Positions 50,975 through 59,571 of a DNA stretch of 64,000 nucleotides are shown in pieces. A program made the position numbers and the translations under genes. This DNA is from Lewinellaceae bacterium (GTDB taxonomy: Bacteria > Bacteroidota > Bacteroidia > Chitinophagales > Saprospiraceae). Numbering within the stretch: position 1 is the first letter of the stretch; each line of letters opens with the position of its first letter. The stretch covers positions 1 to 64,000 of the forward strand of contig JACJXV010000015.1 of the NCBI GenBank assembly GCA_020636445.1, written 5' to 3'. Below the pieces are notes generated by a model. The model had not been told where the DNA came from. It ran no database searches and was given only the letters and a program-made list of their open reading frames with translations.

Positions 50975-52038
50975 GTGATTAATTTTTTGATCGAGTCAAT
51001 TTCGGCTGCAAATAACGCTTTTTTTTCGGGAAAAAGCAAAATTAATCTTTCGTAAACGCGAATTGCCCGTTGATAAAGTTCTTGCTGGACGAGCAGCCGG
51101 GCCAGTGTTTCACTGGCTAAATCCTGGTTATCGGTGATGCTTCGTTCGGCAACCCGCATAACTTCTTCATCTGCCGGTTTGCGTTTCTTTTTTTTCTTTT
51201 TCTTTTTTTGCGCACGCTTATTTTCTTCCCGCTGGCGCCCTTCCATTAAGTCAACTAAAGTGTCCTGCACGTGGGGAGGTTGGAATTGGTGAATCCAACT
51301 GGTGAAGGAAGTCTTCGGCGTGGGGCGAACGACAGGCGTTTCCTTCGCTGCGGAATTATCCGTTGCTGGTGTTGGCGATACGGGTGTCTCCACTGTGGGC
51401 GTTTCCACTGCGGGCGGAGAGGGAGGTGCTTGCTGTGGTTGCTCAATAGCGGCCCCGGTATCCCAGGAAGCCATTATAGCCGCCCAACCAGCCAGAATTT
51501 CGTCAGGACCTGGTGTTTCACCCGGATCCATATCGGCGATGGGCTCACCGGCTTCCAGTGGCGGCGAAAAAAGCTGGGTCCAGCGGTCCTCCTCAGGTTC
51601 CGTCTGGAAGGATTCTGAAGGCGTAAGGATGTTGGAACTTGCTGCCGGCAGTATTTGATTAACCTGGGGAATTACTGGGTCTTCCTTAGCCGTAATGTCG
51701 GGAAGCGGTATTTTTTCCAATCGCGCCTGCGCTTCACTAAGATCCTGGAGTTCCAGGAATTCTTCATTGAGCAGGAAAGCTTCTTCGGCTAGCGGTGGTT
51801 GTTGTCTCAGGAGTTGATCCTGGTGCTGTAAGGTGTTGCGATCTACACAATACAAGGCGGCCCGTCGCAAATTTTTTTCCTGGTCAGGATGCTTGTCCAT
51901 TACACTCTTTATCCAGAGTAAAATGTGCAGGTTTTGCGCATAGGGGTACTGCAGCGTCAGTGTCTTGAGCTCCTCATAGGGAAGCTGGTAAAGCTTCGAG
52001 ATATCCTGCAGATATTCAGAGAGTAATTGCGCGTTCAT
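50971..52038 (-). CDS. helical protein with low-complexity middle and poly-Lys tract
   Basis: A 355-residue protein I cannot name. The N-terminal region (1-120) is helical and Gln/Leu-rich. Residues about 125-245 are Pro/Glu/Thr-rich and disordered. A segment SWIHQFQ near 258 resembles a short conserved block seen in Bacteroidota neighbours of secG. KKKKKKKKRK lies near 290-300. The C-terminus (SETLARLLVQQELYQRAIRVYERLIL) looks like TPR helices. There is no signal peptide. It is probably in an operon with secG, which suggests a link to envelope biogenesis (inference). Confidence 0.78.
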   Translation of the reverse strand: MNAQLLSEYLQDISKLYQLPYEELKTLTLQYPYAQNLHILLWIKSVMDKHPDQEKNLRRAALYCVDRNTLQHQDQLLRQQPPLAEEAFLLNEEFLELQDLSEAQARLEKIPLPDITAKEDPVIPQVNQILPAASSNILTPSESFQTEPEEDRWTQLFSPPLEAGEPIADMDPGETPGPDEILAGWAAIMASWDTGAAIEQPQQAPPSPPAVETPTVETPVSPTPATDNSAAKETPVVRPTPKTSFTSWIHQFQPPHVQDTLVDLMEGRQREENKRAQKKKKKKKKRKPADEEVMRVAERSITDNQDLASETLARLLVQQELYQRAIRVYERLILLFPEKKALFAAEIDSIKKLIT

Positions 52039-52158
52039 ATCCTGCTGTAATAGCTAAAAATCAGCGTTTTAGTCTGAGTGCTTAATTGTGTATAAGGTGT
52101 TTGGAGCTACTCATAAACATCTAATATAGGGCTTCTCAACCATATTTTCAAGGCTTCC

Positions 52159-52764
52159 TTATTCCTGGCCGGGAGGAGTGTTCCTATGCCGTTGCCGCAG
52201 AAAGGCCAGTAGCTGTTGAATGGCTTTTCCCCGATGGCTGATTTTGTTTTTTTCTGAGGCTTCTATTTCTGCAAAAGAGAGCGAATATCCATCGGGTTGA
52301 AAGATGGGGTCGTACCCAAAACCTGCGCTACCTCGTGGAGCTGAAAGGATTGTTCCTTCGACAATACCCTCAAAAGTATGCTCTTCTCCCTGCAAAGACA
52401 GTGCAATGACGGTACGAAACCGAGCTCGTCGGTTTGTTTTCCCCGCCAGGCGCTCCAGCACCAGTATCATATTAGCAACTGAATCACGGGCTGGCCCGGC
52501 GTACCGGGCGCTGTATATGCCGGGCTCTCCTCCGAGAGCTTCGATCTCCAGGCCGGTATCCTCCGCAAAACAATCGACCTTGTATTTGTTAACTACATAA
52601 TGTGCTTTTTGCCAGGCATTTCCTTCTATAGTAGGGCTGGTCTCTGGAATATCTTCTGTACATCCAATATCTGCCAGGCTATGCAAGTGGTATTGTCCGG
52701 CAAGCATCGCCTCTACTTCTATTACTTTGTGGCTGTTGCCTGTGGCAAAAACGAGGGTCTCCAT
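52159..52764 (-). CDS. rdgB: XTP/dITP diphosphatase (RdgB/HAM1)
   Basis: Hydrolyses non-canonical purine triphosphates such as dITP and XTP. The 201-residue product shows LVFATGNSHKVIEVEAML at the N-terminus, CFAEDTGLEIEALGGEPG with the catalytic Asp, GIYSARYAGP, GFGYDPIFQPDG and SEKNKISHRGKA. The length is normal. Confidence 0.95.
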   Translation of the reverse strand: METLVFATGNSHKVIEVEAMLAGQYHLHSLADIGCTEDIPETSPTIEGNAWQKAHYVVNKYKVDCFAEDTGLEIEALGGEPGIYSARYAGPARDSVANMILVLERLAGKTNRRARFRTVIALSLQGEEHTFEGIVEGTILSAPRGSAGFGYDPIFQPDGYSLSFAEIEASEKNKISHRGKAIQQLLAFLRQRHRNTPPGQE

Positions 52765-52842
52765 AGTTAATTAGTTCATATTTATTGGATGAGGGTCTGT
52801 AATCCGCCGGGTTCAGCGACTTGCATGCAAGGATGAGCTGCT

Positions 52843-53301
52843 TTATTGTTGTTTGAAAAGCATTTGGAGTGCGGACCATAGGGCACCAGCCATCGGGCGG
52901 TCTTTCTGTGTTCGCTCCGCGTAAATCTGGCTGAGATCATCAGCAAAGAGCCATTGTTTTCCCGCCAGACTTAGAGGCTGATACAATGGCGCCTGAATAT
53001 TGAGCCCCAAAGATGCAGGAGGAACCCCAAAAGCCAGGCAAATGCGGATAGGGCGTTCGGTTTGTACCTGGCTGAATGAAAGTTTTTCTTCTGGTGCAAG
53101 CAAAGTCCACCAGGCATCCCGGTCCATCTCGCAGGCGACAGCTGCCAGGATTTTTTTCAGGTATTGGAGTAGCTCCTGTGCATTGGGATCGTTCCGCAAT
53201 ACCAGGAAAACTCCTGCAAGTCCCTGACCCTGGGCAATTTCTGCTAAAGGAAGGGAATCTGGCAAAACAAACAGATCAAAGTCAAAGAAATCAGTTTTCA
53301 A
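52843..53301 (-). CDS. hypothetical protein, possibly HolD (DNA polymerase III psi)-like
   Basis: A 152-residue protein I do not recognise with certainty. It has no signal peptide or helix. The pattern LLAPEEKL, a central hydrophobic LCLAFGVP-like strand, LSLAGKQWLFADDLSQI and a C-terminal RPMAGALWSALQMLF resembles the layout of E. coli HolD (LTPEKI, LSLEGAQ, L-x-DL, RAALWQQI), the psi subunit of the clamp loader. This is visual similarity only. The start is a TTG at 53301, as an in-frame stop lies 2 codons upstream and there is no early ATG. Confidence 0.65.
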   Translation of the reverse strand: MKTDFFDFDLFVLPDSLPLAEIAQGQGLAGVFLVLRNDPNAQELLQYLKKILAAVACEMDRDAWWTLLAPEEKLSFSQVQTERPIRICLAFGVPPASLGLNIQAPLYQPLSLAGKQWLFADDLSQIYAERTQKDRPMAGALWSALQMLFKQQ

Positions 53302-53392
53302 AATTTAATTTTGTTTTATTGCATTTTATTAAAACCAACAGAACAAAAAAAGCTGTTTTTCAACTACAGTAGAATTTTTTAATAAAAGTACT

Positions 53393-53400
53393 TAAATTTG
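53393..53400 (+). promoter_or_regulatory. -7 box (TAAATTTG) of ilvE
   Basis: Perfect TAnnTTTG, 17 nt before the ATG; the leader would be about 14 nt. Confidence 0.55.
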
Positions 53401-53417
53401 TAGAAAATCACGCCAAC

Positions 53418-54500
53418 ATGAAAAACAACATCAAAATCACGAAGACTCAGTCATCAAGATTGAGTACGGTTGATTTCAATAACTTACCGTTTGGTCGGAT
53501 TTTTTCTGATCATATGTTTATCGTTGATTATGAAAATGGGGTTTGGGTAAATCCCCGTATCGTTCCATTCGAACATTTTCCTATGCATCCTGGTTCCATG
53601 GTTCTCCACTATGGGCAAGCGATTTTCGAAGGAATGAAAGCATCCAAAGGTTATGACGGAACACCCTTTCTGTTCCGTCCGGAAATGCATGCCAAGCGTT
53701 TAAACGCATCTGCAGAGCGGATGTGTATGCCCACCTTGCCTGAAGATTTATTCCTGGAAGGACTCCATGCTTTGGTAGGCGTTGATGCCGACTGGATACC
53801 GCCACAGGAAGGAAGTGCCCTTTACCTCCGTCCGTTTATGATTGCTACGGATGAATTCATTGGGGTTCGGCCTTCTGACCATTATCGGTTCATGATTATT
53901 ACTTGTCCGGTTGGGCCTTATTACTCCAAGCCAGTACGGCTGAAAGTTGAAACAGAATATGTTCGTGCTGTTAATGGAGGAACAGGCGAAGCCAAAGCAG
54001 CTGGCAATTACGCCGGGTCACTATTGCCTGCACGTAAAGCACAGCAAGCTGGTTTTGATCAGGTGATGTGGATGGACGGACACGAATTCCGCTATATCCA
54101 GGAAGTTGGCACTATGAATATCTTCTTTGTCATCGACGGAAAAGTAATTACGCCGGCAACTGATGGCGCTATCCTCAAAGGGATTACAAGGGATTGTGTA
54201 CTGACGATTTTGCGGGATAAAGGCTATGAGGTCGAAGAGCGCCCCTTAACCATCGATGAAGTACTGGATGCTTTTGAAGCAGGGACTTTACAAGAGGTTT
54301 TTGGTACCGGAACAGCTGCAGTTATCGCTCACGTAGCAGAAATTTCCTACAAGGGACGGGAATTGATCCTGCCTCCTGTAGCTGATCGCAAAGTAGCCCA
54401 GTTCGTTTTTGACCAAATTAATGGACTGCGCGCCGGTAAGATTGCCGATTCACACCAGTGGATTGTACCTGTAAATATGGATGCGATGGTTGGCGCTTAG
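53418..54500 (+). CDS. ilvE: branched-chain amino acid aminotransferase
   Basis: Last step of valine, leucine and isoleucine synthesis and first of their breakdown. The 360-residue fold type IV PLP enzyme is of the longer (BCAT2-like) type, with YENGVWVNPRIVPFEHFPM, FRPEMHAKRLNASAERMCMP, the Schiff-base Lys in GEAKAAGNYAGSLLPAR, EVGTMNIFFV and FGTGTAAVIAHV. It is monocistronic with its own promoter box and terminator. Confidence 0.95.
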   Translation: MKNNIKITKTQSSRLSTVDFNNLPFGRIFSDHMFIVDYENGVWVNPRIVPFEHFPMHPGSMVLHYGQAIFEGMKASKGYDGTPFLFRPEMHAKRLNASAERMCMPTLPEDLFLEGLHALVGVDADWIPPQEGSALYLRPFMIATDEFIGVRPSDHYRFMIITCPVGPYYSKPVRLKVETEYVRAVNGGTGEAKAAGNYAGSLLPARKAQQAGFDQVMWMDGHEFRYIQEVGTMNIFFVIDGKVITPATDGAILKGITRDCVLTILRDKGYEVEERPLTIDEVLDAFEAGTLQEVFGTGTAAVIAHVAEISYKGRELILPPVADRKVAQFVFDQINGLRAGKIADSHQWIVPVNMDAMVGA

Positions 54501-54525
54501 AGCATTGTTATCCATTAAAAAGTAG

Positions 54526-54564
54526 GCCGCGACTCTTTTGGAAGGGAGTCGCGGCTTTTTTTTT
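54526..54564 (+). terminator. intrinsic terminator of ilvE
   Basis: A perfect 10-bp stem GCCGCGACTC/GAGTCGCGGC (54526-54535 with 54546-54555), then nine T. Confidence 0.95.
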
Positions 54565-54579
54565 GTGTCAGAGGCTGGC

Positions 54580-54930
54580 TGTTGGGTATTAGCGCATTGG
54601 CTATTAGCATGTTGGCGTATTAGGCGCCCTGGGTATTAGCATGTTGGCGCATTAGCTTCAATTTCAACTAAATAAACTTTATAAACCTCATAAACTGAGT
54701 GAGCGATAGCGAGCGGTATAAACCGACTTTGCCCAGCTTGCCCGTATGGGTCTGGGGCGAAGGTATATAAACCAAGTGAGCGTTAGCGAACGACATAAAC
54801 CTACTTTGGCGTGTTGGTTGTTGGCGCGTTGGCGTGACCTCAAAATAAACCCCATAAACCGAGTGAGCGTTAGCGAACGGTATAAACCGACCGAACGCAG
54901 TGAGTGGCATAAACTTCGCGAAGCGGCATA
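54580..54930 (-). repeat. degenerate GGTTTATA/CGCTC repeat cluster, locus 2 (inverted)
   Basis: The same repeat family as at 5225, but on the opposite strand: ATAAACCGAGTGAGCG-type units and TTGGCGCGTTGGCG or TATTAGCATGTTGG-type units. Bases 54820-54870 are the perfect reverse complement of 60797-60847. Reading frames in this stretch merely translate the repeats. Confidence 0.85.
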
Positions 54931-54955
54931 AGTTTTAGAAAGACCACCTTGTTTT

Positions 54956-54983
54956 CTCACCCTTCACTCCTCACCCTTAACCT
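54956..54983. repeat. heptameric array
   Basis: CTCACCC TTCACTC CTCACCC TTAACCT in one phase, directly after the GGTTTATA cluster and 14 nt before the aldo/keto reductase stop. Confidence 0.7.
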
Positions 54984-54996
54984 AATTGACAGAACA

Positions 54997-55977
54997 TTAG
55001 TAAGCTGGCTGGGCAGGTTTATTCCCCAGGATACCTTCAATTTGCTCCAGCACCTCCGGGGTTAACTGGGCCACAACTGGAATGGATTCCAACGTTTCTT
55101 CCAGTTGATGAACCTTGGATGCACCTAAAATAACGGTACTAACCTGCGGATTAGCCAGGCACCATGCGATGGCGAGCTTAGGCAGGGAAGTGCCTAATTC
55201 CTGGGCCAATGCGTTAAGCTTACGAGTGATAGCCAGTTTTTCTTCCGTTATATTGGCTTTGAGCCAGTCGAGCCCCTTCAAACTCATACGGGTTCCCTCC
55301 GGAAACTCCTTGAGGTACTTATCCGTCAGTATGCCAGACGCCAGTGGGGACCAAATTGTCGTACCCAATCCTACATTACGGTAAATCTGGTTGTACTCCA
55401 CTTCCACTCGTTCGCGGTGAAACATGTTGTATTGGGGTTGCTCCATAACGGGCCCAATCAAGCGATATTCGCGAGCTACCATATGCGCTTCCATGATTTC
55501 CTGGGCCGACCATTCGGACGTACCCCAGTAGAGAATTTTCCCCTGCTGGATCAGTAAATTCATGGTCCAAACCGTCTCTTCAATGGGGGTTTGTTTATCA
55601 GGGCGGTGGCAAAAGTATAGATCCAGATAGTCCACTTGCAGTCGGCGTAAGGCCGCATTACAGGCTTCGACAACATGCTTTCGGCTAAGCCCGGATTGGT
55701 TGGGTAGTTTACCTCCATCTCCCCAAAAAACCTTACTGGATACGAGGTAAGAGGTGCGGTCCCAATTCGCTTTCTTAAGAATATTACCCATGACTATTTC
55801 CGACTTGCCACGAGCATATGCTTCGGCATTGTCGAAAAAGTTGACGCCTCGTTCGTAGGCCGTATGCATAAGTTTTTCGGCCACATCGTCGCCAATTTGC
55901 TGACCAAAGGTTAGCCATGAACCAAGGGACAGTGCACTTACCTGCAGGCCCGATTTGCCTAGTTTGCGATATTCCAT
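54997..55977 (-). CDS. aldo/keto reductase, Kv-beta-like (AKR6)
   Basis: An NADPH-dependent carbonyl reductase. The 326-residue TIM barrel has EYRKLGKSGLQVSALSLG, FDNAEAYARGKSE (catalytic Asp and Tyr), VSSKVFWG (Lys), YFCHRPD (His), GTSEWSAQEI, QPQYNMFHR and the NADPH-binding GASKVHQLEE. Length and motifs point to the potassium-channel-beta/YghZ group. No channel gene is nearby. The start is the ATG at 55977. Confidence 0.88.
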   Translation of the reverse strand: MEYRKLGKSGLQVSALSLGSWLTFGQQIGDDVAEKLMHTAYERGVNFFDNAEAYARGKSEIVMGNILKKANWDRTSYLVSSKVFWGDGGKLPNQSGLSRKHVVEACNAALRRLQVDYLDLYFCHRPDKQTPIEETVWTMNLLIQQGKILYWGTSEWSAQEIMEAHMVAREYRLIGPVMEQPQYNMFHRERVEVEYNQIYRNVGLGTTIWSPLASGILTDKYLKEFPEGTRMSLKGLDWLKANITEEKLAITRKLNALAQELGTSLPKLAIAWCLANPQVSTVILGASKVHQLEETLESIPVVAQLTPEVLEQIEGILGNKPAQPAY

Positions 55978-56035
55978 ATGGAGTGATTTGACTATAAGTG
56001 ATGGGACAAGATTATCTATACCTTATTTCAGGCCC

Positions 56036-56113
56036 TTTTGGGGTTCCTCTTCGTTAAAAAGCCTCGCCGACGGGCTGCTTCGCCCGCGTTTTTTGCCTTG
56101 TTGAACCCCAAAA
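56036..56113. other. long inverted repeat with inner hairpin
   Basis: Outer perfect 11-bp arms TTTTGGGGTTC/GAACCCCAAAA (56036-56046 with 56103-56113) enclose a 5-bp hairpin CGGGC/GCCCG (56071-56086) followed by CGTTTTTT. It lies in the 341-nt gap between the aldo/keto reductase and DUF5683. A separate AGCCC-GGC-GGGCT hairpin with six T stands at 56202-56221. Role unknown: a structured RNA or terminators. Confidence 0.45.
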
Positions 56114-56318
56114 TTGCACTAAACAAAACGTATGCATAATAATGCCCCCATCACTTACTTATAAAACTATTATCAAAAGGATTTCCGGGCGGGAAAGGTT
56201 TAGCCCGGCGGGCTCTTTTTTAACAAATTAGCAATCCGGCGAGAAGGGCAATAGGGTTGGGCTGACGGTAATCTCCAAGGTTCTACCTGATTGGTTGTGT
56301 TTTATACCTGCGGGGTGG

Positions 56319-56888
56319 TTAAAAAATGATAACCACTCCAACACCTGCGGAAAACTGACCTGTAGCCGGGTGTGTCCCCAGGTTAGGTTGCAGGCGCAGG
56401 GAAAGATCATCATCAATGTCAAAATTTTGCAGGTGTGCATCCACAAAAGCTTCTACGGCAATGATGGCATAAACCACAACCGTGCCGATATAAGAGAGCT
56501 GGGTATTTTTATCGTACTGATCGCGCAAGCTGCGCAAGGTAGTTGGAGAGTCAATCTGTCCGGTAAACTCATGGGGTAATCCTTGCAACTGAAGCTCCAA
56601 TGCTGTTTTAAGCCGTCGATACCGGGACTGGTTGTAGTGGACGGAATAGGCTACTCCTCCCAGGGCACCATAGACAAAGGGGACTTTCCACCAGTGACCG
56701 TTGTAGACCTGGCCAGCACCCGGAAGGACTAGCGAATAATAAGCAGCTCTTTTGGGAATGGGTGGCGTTTTGACTTTGACGACTACCGGAGGAAGGGATC
56801 CTTGGGCAGTAGTGTCAGGGGGCGTGCTTTGCGCAGGCGCCCAAACGACAACCAGGGAAGTGATCAGGAAAAGAAAAATGCCTCGCAT
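56319..56888 (-). CDS. DUF5683-family envelope protein
   Basis: A 189-residue protein with a signal peptide (MRGIFLFLITSLVVVWAPAQ) and then a Pro/Thr-rich part, a hydrophobic region from about 65 (AAYYSLVLPGAGQVYNGHWWK, the family signature), VYGALGGVAYSVHYNQSRYR, a charged helix and a second hydrophobic segment near 140. The role is unknown. The ATG at 56888 is preferred to a GTG at 56969 that overlaps the parB stop, because a perfect -7 box lies between them and a signal peptide follows directly. Confidence 0.83.
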   Translation of the reverse strand: MRGIFLFLITSLVVVWAPAQSTPPDTTAQGSLPPVVVKVKTPPIPKRAAYYSLVLPGAGQVYNGHWWKVPFVYGALGGVAYSVHYNQSRYRRLKTALELQLQGLPHEFTGQIDSPTTLRSLRDQYDKNTQLSYIGTVVVYAIIAVEAFVDAHLQNFDIDDDLSLRLQPNLGTHPATGQFSAGVGVVIIF

Positions 56889-56908
56889 ACTATTCCGGCC
56901 AGTTTGGA

Positions 56909-56916
56909 CAAAGATA
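56909..56916 (-). promoter_or_regulatory. -7 box (TATCTTTG) of the DUF5683 gene
   Basis: Perfect consensus 20 nt before the ATG at 56888. It lies between two copies of the 14-mer ATACTATTCCGGCC (56887-56900 and 56914-56927). Confidence 0.55.
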
Positions 56917-56965
56917 CTATTCCGGCCCGCATAGGGTAATAGCGCTACCCTTAAAAATGTGTTAA

Positions 56966-57868
56966 TCACTGATCTTCCTCGATGCGGTCGAGTAGGGCGT
57001 TTAGCTCTTTGACCGTATGGAAGGGGATAACCACCTGGCCTTTGCCTTCACTGCGCAGCTTTAGTTGTACTTTTTTGGACCCGAAGAACTGGCGGAATTG
57101 CTGTTGGATACCCTCATAAGCGTCAGGTAAGCGCGAAGCAGCTTTCTTGGATTTGGGTTCTGCATAGGCCCGGATGAGTTGTTCAAGTGCACGTACAGAC
57201 AGCTCTTCACGTAAGGTTTGCCGGAAAAGAGAATCCCGCAGTGCATAATCGTCTACGCCGGCGAGTGAACGGGCATGCCCCATGCTCAGGCGTCGGTCCT
57301 TTATGGATTGCTGAATATCAGGAGGAAGCTTAAGCAAGCGCAGGTAGTTGGTAATAGTACTGCGGCTTTTTACCTTACCCATCCGGTCAGCCAGCTGATC
57401 GTCCGTAAGGGCGCATTCTTCCTTGAGTCGTTGGTAGGTAATAGCTACTTCGATAGCATTGAGATCCTCCCGCTGAATATTTTCAATAAGTGCCATTTCC
57501 AGCATTTCCTGGTCATTGGCAATGCGGATATATGCGGGTATTTCCGTCAAACCCGCAATACGCGAAGCCCGCAAACGCCGTTCCCCGGAAATAAGCTGGT
57601 AAGCATTGGGGCTCATTCGTCGCACTGTAATGGGCTGGATGAGCCCGTGTACCTGGATAGAGGCGGCTAGTTCATCGAGGGCATCCTGATCAAATTCATT
57701 ACGGGGCTGGAAAGGATTGACTTCGATTTCCTCCATGGAAATCATGGCTGTGGCATGAGATAGTTCCCGGACAACTTTCTCCTGATCCTTTTGAACTTCC
57801 TCGTCAATATTGGTCAATAAGGCTCGTATCCCTAATCCTAACTCTTTCTTATTTACTTTCTTTGCCAT
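56966..57868 (-). CDS. parB: chromosome partitioning protein ParB
   Basis: CTP-dependent clamp that loads at parS sites near the origin. The 300-residue product has a Lys-rich N-terminal start (MAKKVNKKELGLGIRALL), ISMEEIEVNPFQPRNEF, the CTPase motif ISGERRLRASRIAGL, a central HTH region (QLADRMGKVKSRSTITNYL) and a C-terminal dimerisation domain. The ATG at 57868 gives the usual start; an upstream in-frame start adds eight residues. It follows parA by 39 nt. No parS site with the usual consensus is seen near it. Confidence 0.95.
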   Translation of the reverse strand: MAKKVNKKELGLGIRALLTNIDEEVQKDQEKVVRELSHATAMISMEEIEVNPFQPRNEFDQDALDELAASIQVHGLIQPITVRRMSPNAYQLISGERRLRASRIAGLTEIPAYIRIANDQEMLEMALIENIQREDLNAIEVAITYQRLKEECALTDDQLADRMGKVKSRSTITNYLRLLKLPPDIQQSIKDRRLSMGHARSLAGVDDYALRDSLFRQTLREELSVRALEQLIRAYAEPKSKKAASRLPDAYEGIQQQFRQFFGSKKVQLKLRSEGKGQVVIPFHTVKELNALLDRIEEDQ

Positions 57869-57907
57869 GATTCCAATGCTAATCGTCAACAATTATCGTC
57901 CTAAAAT

Positions 57908-58708
57908 TCAATTGGTCTGTTTCCGCTTATTGGTTTTTACGCCATCCTGGTTGCGCTGCAGAAATTCCTGCGCCAAATTAAGGTAGTTGATTGCTCCTTT
58001 ACTCCCTGCATTGAGTAACACTACCGGCATGTGCATATTGGGTGCTTCTCCTATTTTGGAGTTGCGGTGGATTACGGTGTCAAAAACCCGGTCGTGGAAG
58101 ATATCGCGGACTTCGCTTACTACCACATTGGCCAGGCGCAGGCGAGTATCATACATCGTCAGTACGATTCCTTCAATCTCCAGGTCATGATTCAGGTTGC
58201 GCTTAACAAGGGCAATGGTATCCTGTAGTTTAGCGAGGCCTTCAAGGGCGAAAAATTCGCATTGGACCGGAATGAGCACAGTATCCGCGGCACATAGGGC
58301 ATTAACAGTGACAAGGCCCAGAGAAGGCAGACAATCGATCAGGATATAATCGTACATATCCCGCAGTGGATCGATTACTTTTTTCATAAAATATTCACGC
58401 CGGGGACGCCCAACCAGTTCTACTTCAGCACCTACCAGGCTTATGGAGGAGGGAATGATGTGTAAATTCGGCGTGTCCGTTTCATAAATCGCTTCCGTGG
58501 GATCCAGGTCGTTGATCATACAGTCATACAGCGACGTTTCGGCATCTCCGGCCAATATACCTACACCCGAAGAGGCATTCGCTTGCGGGTCGGCATCTAC
58601 CAGGAGTACTTTCTTTTCAAAGATTGCCAGTGAGGCCGCCAGATTAATGGCTGTAGTTGTTTTACCGACACCTCCTTTTTGGTTGGCAATCGTAATTACT
58701 TTTCCCAT
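57908..58708 (-). CDS. parA: chromosome partitioning ATPase ParA
   Basis: A 266-residue deviant Walker ATPase that drives segregation of the ParB-bound origin. Visible are the Walker A IANQKGGVGKTTTAINLAA, VDADPQANASSGVG, the Walker B-like YDYILIDCLPSLG and CEFFALEGLAKL. There is no N-terminal HTH, so it is a chromosomal (Soj) type. parB follows directly. A nested inverted repeat lies 59 nt upstream of its start. Confidence 0.96.
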   Translation of the reverse strand: MGKVITIANQKGGVGKTTTAINLAASLAIFEKKVLLVDADPQANASSGVGILAGDAETSLYDCMINDLDPTEAIYETDTPNLHIIPSSISLVGAEVELVGRPRREYFMKKVIDPLRDMYDYILIDCLPSLGLVTVNALCAADTVLIPVQCEFFALEGLAKLQDTIALVKRNLNHDLEIEGIVLTMYDTRLRLANVVVSEVRDIFHDRVFDTVIHRNSKIGEAPNMHMPVVLLNAGSKGAINYLNLAQEFLQRNQDGVKTNKRKQTN

Positions 58709-58766
58709 GGGTAGTTATGGATTTGCGACCGGCACTAAGCGCCAGCCAGGTAAATCGCTAAATTAA

Positions 58767-58856
58767 AAGGTGAAGTAACTGTGCACAATTTGATACTTAA
58801 ATAGCTGGTAATCAGTTATTTAATATTGTTATAAGTGCAATGGGTTACTTCACCTT
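58767..58856. other. nested inverted repeat between the metallo-hydrolase and parA
   Basis: Outer perfect 13-bp arms AAGGTGAAGTAAC/GTTACTTCACCTT (58767-58779 with 58844-58856) enclose an 11-bp hairpin with one G-T pair (58797-58807 with 58813-58823, loop GTAAT). A further ACAAT/ATTGT pair sits between the arms. It ends 19 nt before the metallo-hydrolase stop, so it may act as its terminator, as an operator of parA, or as a partition-linked site. Confidence 0.5.
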
Positions 58857-58875
58857 CCGGTTAATTCAGAGAAGC

Positions 58876-59571
58876 CTATAGTTCTATAGTTTCTCCAACC
58901 GGGATCAAAATTAACTCTTTTCCTTTATCTGCGAAAGCTTTTTGCGCTGCAGCGTGATCGATTTTAATATACCCAAAGGTATCGTAGTGGCAACCGATAA
59001 TGCGGTCGCATTTAATCCAGTCGCTGGCAATTATCGCATCCTGATAGCCCATAGTGAAATTGTCGCCAATGGGTAAAATAGCAAAATCGAGTGGGGGGCA
59101 GGTAAGTGGTAACAGCTGCATGTCCATCGTTAAGGCCGTATCCCCGGCAAAGTAAAAAGTACCTTCATCATTGCTGACTACAAACCCACCCGGGTTCCCC
59201 CCATAGGTTCCATCGGGAAGCACGCTGGAATGGACGGCATTGACATACTTTGCCTGACCAAAGTCAAATGACCATTGCCCGCCATGATTCATAGGATGGC
59301 CGCTTAATCCCTTGTTTTCAAACCAACTGACTATCTCGAAGTTCGAAATCAACCGGGCTCCAGTGCGTTTGCCAATCGCTTCGACATCACCCACGTGATC
59401 CATATGGCCATGGGAAACAAGGATGTAATCAGCTGAAATTGCTTCCGGACTTAACTGGGGGAATTGCTCAAGGTCAAGCATTCCGGCACCGGAAATGAAG
59501 GGGTCGAATAGTAGTTTCTTTCCCTTTGTTTCAATTAGAAAAGTTGCATGACCACCGTACGTTATTTTCAT
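58876..59571 (-). CDS. UPF0173-family metallo-beta-lactamase-fold hydrolase
   Basis: A 231-residue soluble metal-dependent hydrolase of unknown substrate. The fold motifs are clear: YGGHATFLIETKGKKLLFDPF, the metal motif SHGHMDHVGD, HPMNHGG, VHSSVLPDG, YFAGDTAL and GCHYDTF. All are typical of the UPF0173/YtkL-like group. No signal peptide. Confidence 0.88.
   Translation of the reverse strand: MKITYGGHATFLIETKGKKLLFDPFISGAGMLDLEQFPQLSPEAISADYILVSHGHMDHVGDVEAIGKRTGARLISNFEIVSWFENKGLSGHPMNHGGQWSFDFGQAKYVNAVHSSVLPDGTYGGNPGGFVVSNDEGTFYFAGDTALTMDMQLLPLTCPPLDFAILPIGDNFTMGYQDAIIASDWIKCDRIIGCHYDTFGYIKIDHAAAQKAFADKGKELILIPVGETIEL

Noticed and set aside
54668..54960. Two minus-strand reading frames with repeated RFxxFANAH or SLTLTRF-like peptides
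   Set aside because: They translate the GGTTTATA/CGCTC DNA repeat; both overlap in different frames and show no protein family. The same holds for the plus-strand frame at 60638-61000.
56966..58870. Consensus parS (TGTTTCACGTGAAACA) near parAB
   Set aside because: I found no sequence close to it by eye in this interval.
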